A stretch of 25,919 nt of DNA, from NCBI GenBank assembly GCA_026392265.1, contig JAPLCL010000069.1, forward strand, positions 1 to 25,919. The letters are read 5' to 3'. Under the pieces are notes generated by a model. That model did not search any database and was not told the DNA's origin. It saw nothing but the letters and a program-made list of their open reading frames with translations. Both the position numbers and the translations under genes were made by a program. This stretch comes from Actinomycetota bacterium (lineage in GTDB: Bacteria > Actinomycetota > Thermoleophilia > UBA2241). Below, piece by piece: positions 1-9,002 of the stretch (the first letter of the stretch is position 1; each line of letters begins with the position of its first letter).

Positions 1-47
1 CGCTCCATGCTGTACGCTCCCTTGCTCGAGCTGCGGCCGGTGATTCG

Positions 48-88
48 GCCGGCGACGATCGGTACGCGCATGCTACGTCGTCGCCGGC
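48..88. other. Perfect 11-bp inverted repeat (stem-loop) upstream of the c-di-GMP gene
   Basis: The arms at 48-58 (GCCGGCGACGA) and 78-88 (TCGTCGCCGGC) are exact reverse complements separated by 19 nt. The loop can form an additional GTA/TAC mini-stem (62-64 with 74-76). No T-tract follows on either strand. It could be the terminator of a gene left of the window or an operator or leader structure for the gene at 226. The remainder of 1-225 shows no convincing coding region, tRNA or riboswitch. A 7-mer CGGCCGG is repeated directly at 34-40 and 46-52. Confidence 0.5.
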
Positions 89-225
89 AGCACTGTCACC
101 ACCTGGTGGCCCCGTCGCGCGAAGGCTGCGCCGGCTCATCCTCCCGAAGCTACCTATGAAGTGCGGAGCTATGGGAGTTTTGGTAAAGTTGTCGCCTGGT
201 CATGCCGATTCACTGAAGCAGAGTC

Positions 226-3200
226 ATGGACAGCGTCGGAGAGAGAGCAGACACCACCTGGTTGCACGTCGCCGACGTGGCGCGCCTGCTCGGGGTCAGC
301 GCCAACACGGTGCGACGCTGGACCGACGCCGGACGTATCGCCGCCTACCGCAGTCCGGGCGGCCATCGCCGCTACCTCGCCGACGACGTCCACGCGCTTC
401 TGTCTGAAGAAGAGATCGCAGGAGCCGCGGCGCACCCCGGCGACTTCGCCGAGCTCCGCCGCCAGACCCAGGACCTGCGCGCCTTCGTACAGGCGGGCCT
501 CGAGCTCACGGCGCTGCTGACGCAGAACCCGCGTGACGTGCCCGAGCTCGTCGCACGCCGCCTCTGCGAGCTCACGGACACGTCTCGCTGCGACGTCTTC
601 GTGCGTCAGGGGGACAGGCTGCGGCTCGCCGTCTCGATCGACGGCGGCGAGCTTGACGAAAGCCGCATCGGTGATTCGTGGGCGCTGGACGACTGGCTGC
701 CGGAGAGTGGCGCTCCCGACACCCTGTCGGCGGCGGCCTTCACCACAAATGGTAGCCGCCAGGGGCAGCGCACGCGCCGCGCCCTGCAGCGCCGCGGTTG
801 CCGTTCGCTCGTGTGGGCGCCGCTGACCGTGCGCGGCGACTTCATCGGCGCCGTGGAGGTGAGCGACGCGCGAGCCCGCGACCTCGGGCCTCAGGTCGCG
901 GTGGTCGCCGGTCTCGCACGCATCTGCGCGCACGCTGTCGACCTGGAGGCGACCTATCGCACCCTGGAGCATCGCGACAGGGCCATTCGTGACCTCATGG
1001 ACCTCTCGCAGGAGGTCGCGCAAACGCCCGAACTGGATACGTTCGTCGAGCGTTTCGCGCTCCGCCTCATGAACGCCGTGAACGCCGACTGCGTCGACCT
1101 GTACCGCGTGGGCGGAGGCGTCATCCGCCTGCTCCTCGACCTCACCCGCGAGGGCGTGGACCGCTCCAACTACGACCGGATCCTCGACACGTCCAAGTAC
1201 CCATCCCTCGAGAGGACGCTCATCGACCATACCCCCCTCGTCATCGACAGCCTGGCGGATCCGCGGCTGTCTCCCGAGGAGGTCGAGCGGTATCGCGAGT
1301 GGGGCTACGCCAGCTCGCTCACCATGCCCCTGGTCGCCGGGGGTACTATCGTCGGGCTCGCCGACCTCTACGACGACGCGGAACGCGATTGGGAGCTCGA
1401 GGTCGAGTACCTGACAGGCGTCACGCAGCTGGTCGCAGGCCTGTTCGAGAACGCCGTGCTGCTGGACGAGGTCGAGACCCGCAGCCGCCTGCAACACGAA
1501 CTTGTCGAGCTCGCCGCCCGCCTGGCGAGCGCCGGCTCACAGCAGGAGATCGCCCTTGAGGCGGCGCGCAAGCTCCGCGAGGTCAGCGGCGCGGACGACT
1601 GCGACGTGTGGTGGCTGGAAGAGGGCTACCTGCGCTGCCTCGCCAGCATGGACAGCAAGGGGATGGACGAGGCCGTGCGCGGCAAGAGCCTCGATCTGGC
1701 CCTCTTCCCTTCGACCGCGCACTGCCTCGAAGACCGCGAGGTGCTCGTCTTCACCTCCCTGGCGGACCCTCGTATCACCGATTTCGAGCGCGAGGACTGG
1801 GGCGCCTACGACTTCCGCAGCATGATCTCGCTACCGCTGATCGCCGGCGACGAGGTCGTCGGCATGATCGACGTCTTCGACATCGTCGAGCGCGACTTCA
1901 ACGACGTGCGCGGCTTCCTCACGAGCGCCGCGCGCACCATCGCCGATGCGCTCCAGAACGCCCACCTCATGGGGAGCCTGCGGCAGAGTAACGCCGCCCT
2001 GAGAGAACTGGTGGAGCTTGGTGACCGCTTCAGCGAGGCGGAGGGACTGCAGGCGCTGTCGCGCATCGTCGCCGGCCGGCTGCGCGCTATCCTCGAGGCC
2101 GAGGACTGCGACATCTGGGGGATCGAGGGCGGACGCCTGAAGTGCCTCGCGAGCATCGACAGCCGCGGCTGGGACGCCGACGAGGTGGGCAGCGAGCGCG
2201 ACTTGGCCGTCTACGACGCGACCCTCGCGGCGCTGGCCGCCAACGAGCCGATGGTGATCGGCGATCTCGAGGCCGCCAGCCTGACCGGCGAGGAGATGGC
2301 GTCCTACCGCCGCTGGGGCTACCGTAGCATGGTGTCGCTGCCGCTGGTCGTCGAGGGTCGCCCTATCGGGCTGATCGACGTCTTCGACACCAAGGTGCGC
2401 GACTACACGAGCATGCTCGATCTCATCCGTAACGTGGGACGATTGCTGGCCGGCGCCTTCGAGAAGGCCATGCTGGTGGAACGCCTGGAGAGCGGCAACC
2501 GCGACCTGCGCCTGCTCGTCGACTCGGGGCTCGAGTTCGGCGCCACGCTGGACGTGGATGCCGTGCTCGGCACTGTGGCCGAGCGCATCGTCACCGTAGC
2601 CGAGGCCGATATCTGCGACGTGTACGGCCTCGAGGGTGACGATGTGGAGATCCTCGCCGCGCTCGATGCCGAGGCGGAGAGCTCCGTCGGCCGGCGCTAT
2701 CGCGTGGCCGACTTCAGCACGTTCGTCGAGGCCGCGGCGACGCACAGGCCAGTGGTGCACCTGGACGTCCAGAACGACCCGGATGTGCTCGAAGGCGACC
2801 GCGAGGACGCGCGCCGCTGGGGTTATCGGTCGATCATGACGATCCCCCTTCTTGCCGGCGGTGAGATGATCGGCTTCGTCGAGATCTGCAACCGCGAGAA
2901 GCGGCCGTTCGCGCGCCCCGACGTCATCGTCGGCCTGGCGCAGGTGGCCGGCCAGGCGGTGGCCAACGCGCGCCTCTACCGCGAGCTCGACGAGAGCGTG
3001 CGCTGGATGACGCTCATGAGCGAGTCGGCCCTCGAGCTGGCCGGCAGCCTCGACCTGCGCGACACGCTGCTGGCCACCGCCAAGCGGCTCTGCGACAGCG
3101 TCGGCGTACCCGAGTGCGAGATCACGGTGATCGAGGGCGACGGGCTGCGCACCCTGATGAGGATCGCCCGCGGCCACGTGGACGAGGAGTGGATCGGCCA

Positions 3201-5559
3201 GTATCTGCCCTTGGCGGACGCCGCCGTGACGCGCGAGGTGATCGCGACCAAGCGACCGACGGTCGTGGGCTCGCTGCGCGACCAGCGCCTCACGGAGAAG
3301 GTGCGGGAGATCAACCAGGACTCCGCCCAGAAGAGCTGGGCCACCCTGCCGCTGATCGTCAAGGACCGCGTGATCGGCACCGTCGAGCTCGTCGAGAGCG
3401 GCGCCGAGCGTACCTTCACGCAGGCGGAGCTGGACACCGCGGCGGCCATCTGCCACGCCGCCGCCATGGCCATCGAGAACGCCGCCCTGTTCGAGCGAGA
3501 GCAGGCCGCCAACCAGGAGACGCTGCTGCTCAACCAGATCGCGCGGCGCACGGCCGCTACCCTCGACCTCGAAGAGGTCGCACAAGCGGCCGCCGACGAG
3601 CTGCGCAAGCTGCTGCCGTTCGACAGTCACAGCCTGCTGCTGGCCGCCGAAGGGCGCATCGAGCGGGTCATCTCGCCGGATGCTCACGCCGCTTTCCTGG
3701 CAGGACTCACCGGAGACGACCTCGGCGAGAAGTTCCTCGGTGAGCTGCGCGAACGACGCGTCATGGTCCTCCGGCTTCCGCAGGACGTCCCGTTGCCCGC
3801 CGACCATCCTGCTCTGGCCGGCCTGCGATCCGCCGTCGCCATCGCGCTTCCGTCCGAGCGCGGTATTCTCGGCGCCTTCAACCTTGTGAGCAGCGCGCCC
3901 GACGCCTTCGGGGACGTGGACGTCGACCTGCTTGAACGGGTCGCCACGCAGCTGTCACTGGCCATCAAGAACGCCCAGCTGTACGAGGAGATCAAGCAGA
4001 TGCACCTGGGCAACCTGAAGGCGCTCAGCTCCGCCCTCAACGCCAAGGACTACTACACCCTGGGCCACGCGGCCCGCGTGGCCGCCTACACGGTGATGCT
4101 CGGCCGCCGCCTGGGCTGGGAGGAGGACCTCCTGACCTCTCTCGAGGAAGCGGCCTACCTGCACGACATCGGCAAGATCAGCATCTCCGACCGGGTGTTG
4201 CTCAAGCCCGGGCGCCTGAACCCGCAGGAGTGGCAGCAGATGAAGCTGCACCCGGTGTTCAGCGCCGACATCATCCGGCCGCTCTTCCCCGAGGCCCTGG
4301 TGGCGGGCGTGCGCCACCACCACGAGCACTACGACGGCCACGGATACCCCGACGGACTCAGCGGCGACGACATCCCGTTGCTGGCGCGGGCCATGGCCGT
4401 CGTGGACGCCTACGACGCCATGTCGTGCCGGCGCCCCTACAAGGCGGCGCTCACGTACCCCGAGTGCCTGGCCGAGCTTCAGCGTTGTCGTGGCACGCAG
4501 TTCGAACCGCTCATGGTCGACGCGTTCCTGGAGGTGCTCGAGGAGCTGGCGCGCACCCGCACCCGGGCGGAGGACATCGCCGTGCAGGCGGCGTCCCGCA
4601 TCCCCGGCGACAAGCACCTGGCGCTGCGCAGCCGCGAGGACGAGGACACTCCCGAGTACCGTGAGATCCGCGAGATCCTGCGTGAGGTGCGCGACGCCAA
4701 CCCCCCCACGCGCTTCCTCACCACCCACGCGGAGGTCGACAAGAAGTTCGTCATCGGCGTGGACCCGGAGGAGAAGGAGAGCGAGCGCTCGCACGTCGGC
4801 GACGAGATCTTCGCCGATGACGAACTGCCGGAGGTACTCGCGGGCCGGCGCCCGCCCGTGAACACCCTCTTTGCCGACGAGTTCGGCGTCTGGGTGACCG
4901 GCCTCGCCCCAATTCGCGACGCCGCGGGCCGCATCGTCGCCGCGGTGGCAGCGGATCTGCCGGCCCTGAGCCGGGCGGAGAGCGAGGCGCTCCGCGGCGG
5001 CGACCGCCAGACCTTTGCCGCGATGCTGCAGACGGCCGCGGTACGCCTCGGCCGCGCCGAGATCGACGCGATCACCGACGGCCTTACCGGCCTCTACAAC
5101 CACCGCTACCTGCACGAGCGTCTGAGCGAAGAACTCCATCGCGCCCGCGAGCTGGGGCGCCCGCTGACCGCGCTGTTCTGTGATCTCGACCATTTCAAGG
5201 GCTACAACGACGCCAACGGGCACAGTGCCGGTGACGCCGTGCTGCGTGAGGTCTCACATCTCATCGAACAGTCGGTGCGTAACGTCGACATCGCCGCGCG
5301 CTACGGCGGCGAGGAGTTTGTCGTGCTGCTCGTAGAGACCGGCCGCGAGGCCGCGCTCGCAGTGGCGGAGCGCATCCGCGAGCGCATCCGCGCGGCCGGC
5401 TTCACCGCCCACGGCACGCCGCTCACCGTGAGCATCGGCATCGCCGGCTACCCTGAGGACGCCGAGCGCCGCGAAGAGCTCCTCGACAAGGCCGACTGGG
5501 CGATGTATCTGGCCAAGCGCCGCGGCCGCGATCAGGTGGCGACGTTCGCCGAGGGCTGA
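226..5559 (+). CDS. Giant multi-GAF c-di-GMP signalling protein: HTH-(GAF)x7-HD-GYP-Cache-GGDEF
   Basis: A 1777-aa protein with no visible membrane segment or signal peptide, so it should be cytoplasmic. Residues 11-59 form a MerR/excisionase-type helix-turn-helix, with ARLLGVSANTVRRW followed by the typical GGHRRY. Seven GAF-like units follow at about 73-250, 255-420, 422-590, 593-757, 759-923, 925-1094 and 1096-1256. Units 3 and 4 are alike (CDVW/CDIW, RCLASMDS/KCLASIDS, IDVFD), which suggests tandem duplication. HD-GYP spans about 1262-1450 with H1313-D1314-IGK, HHHEHYDGHGYP (G1373-Y1374-P1375) and RPYK, so it looks active against c-di-GMP. Residues about 1465-1590 resemble a Cache/PAS sensor (DEFGVWVTGLAPIRD). 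GGDEF spans about 1615-1775 with GGEEF at 1694-1698 and an RNVD inhibitory site five residues before it, so cyclase activity is expected. The ATG at 226 is chosen because the HTH begins ten residues later; its ribosome-binding site is weak. Inference: a signal-integrating c-di-GMP enzyme that may bind DNA directly. Net direction of activity and ligands are unknown. Confidence 0.9.
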   Translation: MDSVGERADTTWLHVADVARLLGVSANTVRRWTDAGRIAAYRSPGGHRRYLADDVHALLSEEEIAGAAAHPGDFAELRRQTQDLRAFVQAGLELTALLTQNPRDVPELVARRLCELTDTSRCDVFVRQGDRLRLAVSIDGGELDESRIGDSWALDDWLPESGAPDTLSAAAFTTNGSRQGQRTRRALQRRGCRSLVWAPLTVRGDFIGAVEVSDARARDLGPQVAVVAGLARICAHAVDLEATYRTLEHRDRAIRDLMDLSQEVAQTPELDTFVERFALRLMNAVNADCVDLYRVGGGVIRLLLDLTREGVDRSNYDRILDTSKYPSLERTLIDHTPLVIDSLADPRLSPEEVERYREWGYASSLTMPLVAGGTIVGLADLYDDAERDWELEVEYLTGVTQLVAGLFENAVLLDEVETRSRLQHELVELAARLASAGSQQEIALEAARKLREVSGADDCDVWWLEEGYLRCLASMDSKGMDEAVRGKSLDLALFPSTAHCLEDREVLVFTSLADPRITDFEREDWGAYDFRSMISLPLIAGDEVVGMIDVFDIVERDFNDVRGFLTSAARTIADALQNAHLMGSLRQSNAALRELVELGDRFSEAEGLQALSRIVAGRLRAILEAEDCDIWGIEGGRLKCLASIDSRGWDADEVGSERDLAVYDATLAALAANEPMVIGDLEAASLTGEEMASYRRWGYRSMVSLPLVVEGRPIGLIDVFDTKVRDYTSMLDLIRNVGRLLAGAFEKAMLVERLESGNRDLRLLVDSGLEFGATLDVDAVLGTVAERIVTVAEADICDVYGLEGDDVEILAALDAEAESSVGRRYRVADFSTFVEAAATHRPVVHLDVQNDPDVLEGDREDARRWGYRSIMTIPLLAGGEMIGFVEICNREKRPFARPDVIVGLAQVAGQAVANARLYRELDESVRWMTLMSESALELAGSLDLRDTLLATAKRLCDSVGVPECEITVIEGDGLRTLMRIARGHVDEEWIGQYLPLADAAVTREVIATKRPTVVGSLRDQRLTEKVREINQDSAQKSWATLPLIVKDRVIGTVELVESGAERTFTQAELDTAAAICHAAAMAIENAALFEREQAANQETLLLNQIARRTAATLDLEEVAQAAADELRKLLPFDSHSLLLAAEGRIERVISPDAHAAFLAGLTGDDLGEKFLGELRERRVMVLRLPQDVPLPADHPALAGLRSAVAIALPSERGILGAFNLVSSAPDAFGDVDVDLLERVATQLSLAIKNAQLYEEIKQMHLGNLKALSSALNAKDYYTLGHAARVAAYTVMLGRRLGWEEDLLTSLEEAAYLHDIGKISISDRVLLKPGRLNPQEWQQMKLHPVFSADIIRPLFPEALVAGVRHHHEHYDGHGYPDGLSGDDIPLLARAMAVVDAYDAMSCRRPYKAALTYPECLAELQRCRGTQFEPLMVDAFLEVLEELARTRTRAEDIAVQAASRIPGDKHLALRSREDEDTPEYREIREILREVRDANPPTRFLTTHAEVDKKFVIGVDPEEKESERSHVGDEIFADDELPEVLAGRRPPVNTLFADEFGVWVTGLAPIRDAAGRIVAAVAADLPALSRAESEALRGGDRQTFAAMLQTAAVRLGRAEIDAITDGLTGLYNHRYLHERLSEELHRARELGRPLTALFCDLDHFKGYNDANGHSAGDAVLREVSHLIEQSVRNVDIAARYGGEEFVVLLVETGREAALAVAERIRERIRAAGFTAHGTPLTVSIGIAGYPEDAERREELLDKADWAMYLAKRRGRDQVATFAEG

Positions 5560-5563
5560 GGCT

Positions 5564-7537
5564 CTACGAGCGGCGGCGGCGCGGGATACGTTCGTCGCCG
5601 CGCCGCAGGGTCAGGCCCTCCCGGTCGAAGAGCTCGAGGAGAGCCTGCGCGTTGCGGCGTCCACAGTTCAAGCGGTCGCGGAAGCCGGCCAAGGTCACCC
5701 GGCCGTCGGCGCTGAGCATCGCCAGAAGCTGCGCTCTGGCAGCGTCGATGGTGGCGGCGTCGAACCACAGGTCCTTGTCCACGCGCACGACGTCGCCACG
5801 GCGCGCGAGCACATCGAGCACCTTGCTGAGATCGCGCGGCGAACGGCGAAGGACTTCCGCAAGACTGGCCAGCGTCGGCGGCGCGAAGGACTCGGCGCCC
5901 AGACGTGCGAGCAGCTCGCCGGCCAGCGCCTCTTGAGCAGCCCCGAGCACACCGGCGCCGGCAGGGGCATAGCCGCCTTCGCCGGCGACCAGCAGGGCCT
6001 CGGCGACGAGACCCTGGAGCAGCACGTCCACGTCCTCCACGGGCAGCGCGGGCGTGAGCGCCGCGAGCTCGGCGGCGCTCGAGAACGGGCGTTCGGGGCG
6101 CGCGCCGGCGCGTTTGGAGGCGCCGGCCAGAAGGGCCGCGCGCAGCGCGGCCATCGTGCCGACGCCGAACCAGCGGGCGGCAGCGACGTGAGCTCCGGAG
6201 GCCGGGGCCGGCGGCCGCAAGGCCTCGAGCTCCCCGGCCTGCTCGGCCGCCGCCAGAGCGGCGCCGGCCTCGCCGGCGCCGAACCCCGCCGCGGCCAGAT
6301 CCGCCGCGACCGCCCCGCCCTGGCCGCTGTCCTCTGCCAGAGCGCGCGCCGCGGCGCGCAGATCGAGGGCGCGAAGCGCGGCCAGAAAGGCGGCGTGCCG
6401 CCCGCGGTCGTGCCAGCGACGCGTGCCCCTGACGAGCACCTCGCCGCCGCCGACCGTGGCCACCGGCGAGAGAGCACGCAGGATGAAGCGGTCGTGCGGC
6501 TCGACTGCGGCATCACCGTCGAGCCGCACGATCGCCGCCGCCTGCGCCCCGGCGGCGATCTCGCGCCCCTCCAGCGGAGCCACGCGCGCGAGATACTGCG
6601 CCGTGCCGTGATGCAGGCGCACCTGGTCCCCGAAGCGCAGCGGCCTGCCGCCGGGCGCCACCTGCACCCAGGCGTCGAAACGCCTGCGCGCGCGGCCGGC
6701 CGCGTCCTGCGCGACCAGCCAGCTGCCGCGCGCCACGGCATCGCGGTCGAGGCCGCGCAGGTTGACGCCCACGCGGCTGCCGGCGCGCACGACCTCGGCC
6801 TCGTGATCGTGCACCTGTACGCTGCGCACGACGGTGCGAGCGCCACCGGGCTCCACCACCAGCGCGTCGCCGGCACGGATCTCGCCACGCCACAGCGTGC
6901 CCGTGACCACCGTGCCGATGCCCTTGAGGGGAAACACTCTGTCGACCGGCAGGCGCGCTGAGCCGCCGCGCCGGTGCGCCGTGACGTGCGCCGCGGCACG
7001 CTCGAGCGCGGCGAGAAGCCCGGCCATGCCGCGCCCGTCACGGGCGCTCACGGTGACGACCTCGCAGCCGGAGTAAGGCGTCTGCGCGAGGAACTCGCGC
7101 ACGTCCTCCTCCGCCATGTTCAACAGCTCGTCGTCCACAAGGTCGGCTTTGGTGAGCGCCACCACGCCGTGCCTCACGCCGAGCAGTTCGATGATCGCCA
7201 CATGCTCCACGGTCTGCGGCATCACGCCGTCGTCGGCGGCGATGACCAGCAGGAAAAGGTCGATACCGGTGGCCCCGGCCACCATGGTGCGCACGAAGCG
7301 TTCGTGGCCGGGGACGTCGACGACGCTCAGGCGGCCGCCCCCCGGCAACTCCAGCTCGGCGTAGCCGAGCTCTATGGAGATGCCGCGCTCCTGCTCCTCG
7401 CGCAGGCGGTCGGTGTTCTTGCCGGTGAGGAGCGTGACCAGTGCGGTCTTGCCATGGTCGATGTGACCGGCGGTGCCGAGGGTCAGCGGGACGGCGGCAT
7501 CCCGGGGCAAGCCGCTCGTGTCGGGGGCGCCTGGCAC
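5564..7537 (-). CDS. selB: Selenocysteine-specific translation elongation factor SelB
   Basis: GTPase of 657 aa that carries Sec-tRNA to ribosomes paused at UGA next to a SECIS hairpin. Residues 24-31 give the G1 loop GHIDHGKT, 74-79 DVPGHE (G3) and 129-132 TKAD (G4). EF-Tu-like beta-barrel domains follow (VDRVFPLKGIGTVVTGTLWRG). The last 200 or so residues match the winged-helix region that binds SECIS RNA, including a terminal segment RDRLNCGRRNAQALLELFDR typical of SelB. The open frame runs further upstream through selA but that part is arginine-rich shadow sequence. GTG at 7537, 10 nt after the selA stop, is the most plausible start; TTG at 7510 would give a tighter N-terminus, and neither has a strong Shine-Dalgarno. 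It is the last gene of the selD-selA-selB operon and converges on the c-di-GMP gene with 4 nt between their ends. Confidence 0.93.
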   Translation of the reverse strand: MPGAPDTSGLPRDAAVPLTLGTAGHIDHGKTALVTLLTGKNTDRLREEQERGISIELGYAELELPGGGRLSVVDVPGHERFVRTMVAGATGIDLFLLVIAADDGVMPQTVEHVAIIELLGVRHGVVALTKADLVDDELLNMAEEDVREFLAQTPYSGCEVVTVSARDGRGMAGLLAALERAAAHVTAHRRGGSARLPVDRVFPLKGIGTVVTGTLWRGEIRAGDALVVEPGGARTVVRSVQVHDHEAEVVRAGSRVGVNLRGLDRDAVARGSWLVAQDAAGRARRRFDAWVQVAPGGRPLRFGDQVRLHHGTAQYLARVAPLEGREIAAGAQAAAIVRLDGDAAVEPHDRFILRALSPVATVGGGEVLVRGTRRWHDRGRHAAFLAALRALDLRAAARALAEDSGQGGAVAADLAAAGFGAGEAGAALAAAEQAGELEALRPPAPASGAHVAAARWFGVGTMAALRAALLAGASKRAGARPERPFSSAAELAALTPALPVEDVDVLLQGLVAEALLVAGEGGYAPAGAGVLGAAQEALAGELLARLGAESFAPPTLASLAEVLRRSPRDLSKVLDVLARRGDVVRVDKDLWFDAATIDAARAQLLAMLSADGRVTLAGFRDRLNCGRRNAQALLELFDREGLTLRRGDERIPRRRRS

Positions 7538-7547
7538 GAGACGCCCG

Positions 7548-9002
7548 TCAGGCGAGCGCCGCCAGCACAGCGCCGGCCAGGTCTTCCAGCTCGGCGTCGC
7601 GCACGGCGCGCAGGTCGAAGAGCAGGCGGCCGTCGTGCAGGCGGCACACGACGGCGGGTACGCCGAGCCGCAGCGCGGCGGCCAGCCCGTCCGCGTCGCC
7701 GTCCACGCCCACGGCCACCGCCACGCTGGGCACCTCGGTGACGGGCAGGGCCCCGGCGCCGGCGCGCGCGACCGTGTCGAGCAGGGCGACGCGCTCGCGT
7801 GGCAGCGCCGCCGCCGCGCCCGGGGCCGAGCCCGTGAGGAGATCGCGCAAGCGCTCCGCGCGGGCGCGCACCTCGGCGAGCGGCGCGGCCAGAGCAGCGA
7901 GCGTCGGCACGCGCTCAAGCGCGCGCGCCGGATCGAGATAGAGCCGCAGCACCGCATCGAGCGCGGCCAGATCGAGCTTGTCGATGCGCAGGGCTCGCGC
8001 CAGCGGGTGACGGCGCATCGCCGCAATGGCGGCGGCCCGGCCCACGGCTACGCCGGCCTGCGGGCCGCCGAGAAGCTTGTCGCCGCTGAAGGTCACGATG
8101 TCTGCCCCAGCGGCGATGCTGTCTTTCAGCGCCGGCTCCTCGCCGAACAGCGGCAGCCCGGCCAAAGCGCCGCTGCCGAGGTCATCGACGAGTACGGCGT
8201 CGTGCCCGTGGGCCAGGCCGGCGAGCTCCTCGAGCGCCGGCTCCGCGGTGAAGCCGACGATGCGGTAGTTGCTGGTGTGCACGCGCATGACGGCGCGCGT
8301 GCGCTCCGTCCAGGCATTCTCGAAGTCCTTGAGATAGGTGCGATTGGTGGTGCCGACCTCGACCAGCTCGGCCCCGCTCTCACGCAGGATGTCGGGGATG
8401 CGAAAGCCGTCGCCGATCTCCACGAGCTGGCCACGGGCGACGAGCACCTCGCCGCCACGGGCCGTGGCGGCCAGGGCGAGCAGCACCGCCGCGGCGTTGT
8501 TGTTGACGGCCAGCGCGTCCTCGGCGCCCGTGACGGTGCAGAGCGCGTCGTGGATGTGATCCTGGCGCGAGGCGCGCTCGCCGCGCGCCAGGCTGTACTC
8601 AAGGTCGGTATAGCCGGAGGCGGCGGTGACGACCGCGTCGACCGCCTCCTGGGGCAGCAGCGCGCGGCCCAGATTCGTGTGCACGACCACGCCGGTCGCG
8701 TTGATGACGCGGCGCAGGGACGGCGTCACCGCCGCCTCGAGCAGCCGCGCCGCCCAGGGGACGAGGGCGGCCGGCGTGAGGTCCGCCGCCTGGGCGGCGG
8801 ACGCCTGGCCGGCCGCCCCCGCCGTCAGGATCTCGGCTCTCAGCCGCTCGATGACCGCGCGCACGGCGTCCACGACCAGGGCGCGCGGATAGCGCTCCAG
8901 CAACTCGAGCGCCGCCGGCTCGCGCAACACTTCGTCGACGGCGGCCAGGGAGCGCAGCTGCGCTCGTCCCTCTGCGCCCGCCTTCTTGCTTCTATCAGCC
9001 AT
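7548..9002 (-). CDS. selA: L-seryl-tRNA(Sec) selenium transferase SelA
   Basis: PLP enzyme of 484 aa that converts Ser-tRNA(Sec) to Sec-tRNA(Sec) using the selenophosphate made by SelD. The N-terminal RSLAAVDEVLREP region, the motif NATGVVVHTNLGRALL and the PLP-lysine segment SGDKLLGGPQAG with Lys309 are characteristic. Length is close to the family norm of about 460-470. The ATG at 9002 has GGAGG six bases upstream, located in the end of the preceding membrane-protein gene, which it overlaps by 8 nt (translational coupling likely). selB follows after 10 nt. In the cell it should form a large ring oligomer in the cytoplasm (family knowledge). Confidence 0.96.
   Translation of the reverse strand: MADRSKKAGAEGRAQLRSLAAVDEVLREPAALELLERYPRALVVDAVRAVIERLRAEILTAGAAGQASAAQAADLTPAALVPWAARLLEAAVTPSLRRVINATGVVVHTNLGRALLPQEAVDAVVTAASGYTDLEYSLARGERASRQDHIHDALCTVTGAEDALAVNNNAAAVLLALAATARGGEVLVARGQLVEIGDGFRIPDILRESGAELVEVGTTNRTYLKDFENAWTERTRAVMRVHTSNYRIVGFTAEPALEELAGLAHGHDAVLVDDLGSGALAGLPLFGEEPALKDSIAAGADIVTFSGDKLLGGPQAGVAVGRAAAIAAMRRHPLARALRIDKLDLAALDAVLRLYLDPARALERVPTLAALAAPLAEVRARAERLRDLLTGSAPGAAAALPRERVALLDTVARAGAGALPVTEVPSVAVAVGVDGDADGLAAALRLGVPAVVCRLHDGRLLFDLRAVRDAELEDLAGAVLAALA

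Noticed and set aside
34..52. CGGCCGG direct repeat as a mobile-element or attachment-site end
   Set aside because: Only two copies of a 7-mer in a GC-rich leader; no integrase or matching copy elsewhere was noticed.
1..225. c-di-GMP (GEMM) riboswitch or tRNA-Sec gene in the left leader
   Set aside because: No match to the conserved GEMM core sequences and no TTCGA-type T-loop with paired acceptor ends was found.
169..3807. Long minus-strand open frames (442 and 658 aa) opposite the c-di-GMP gene
   Set aside because: GC-rich antisense shadows; His/Gln/Arg-rich translations with no domain, while the plus-strand frame has a continuous set of recognised domains.
7538..8026. N-terminal extension of the selB frame into selA
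   Set aside because: Translation is Ser/Arg/Cys-rich shadow of selA; the EF-Tu-like fold begins right after GTG 7537.
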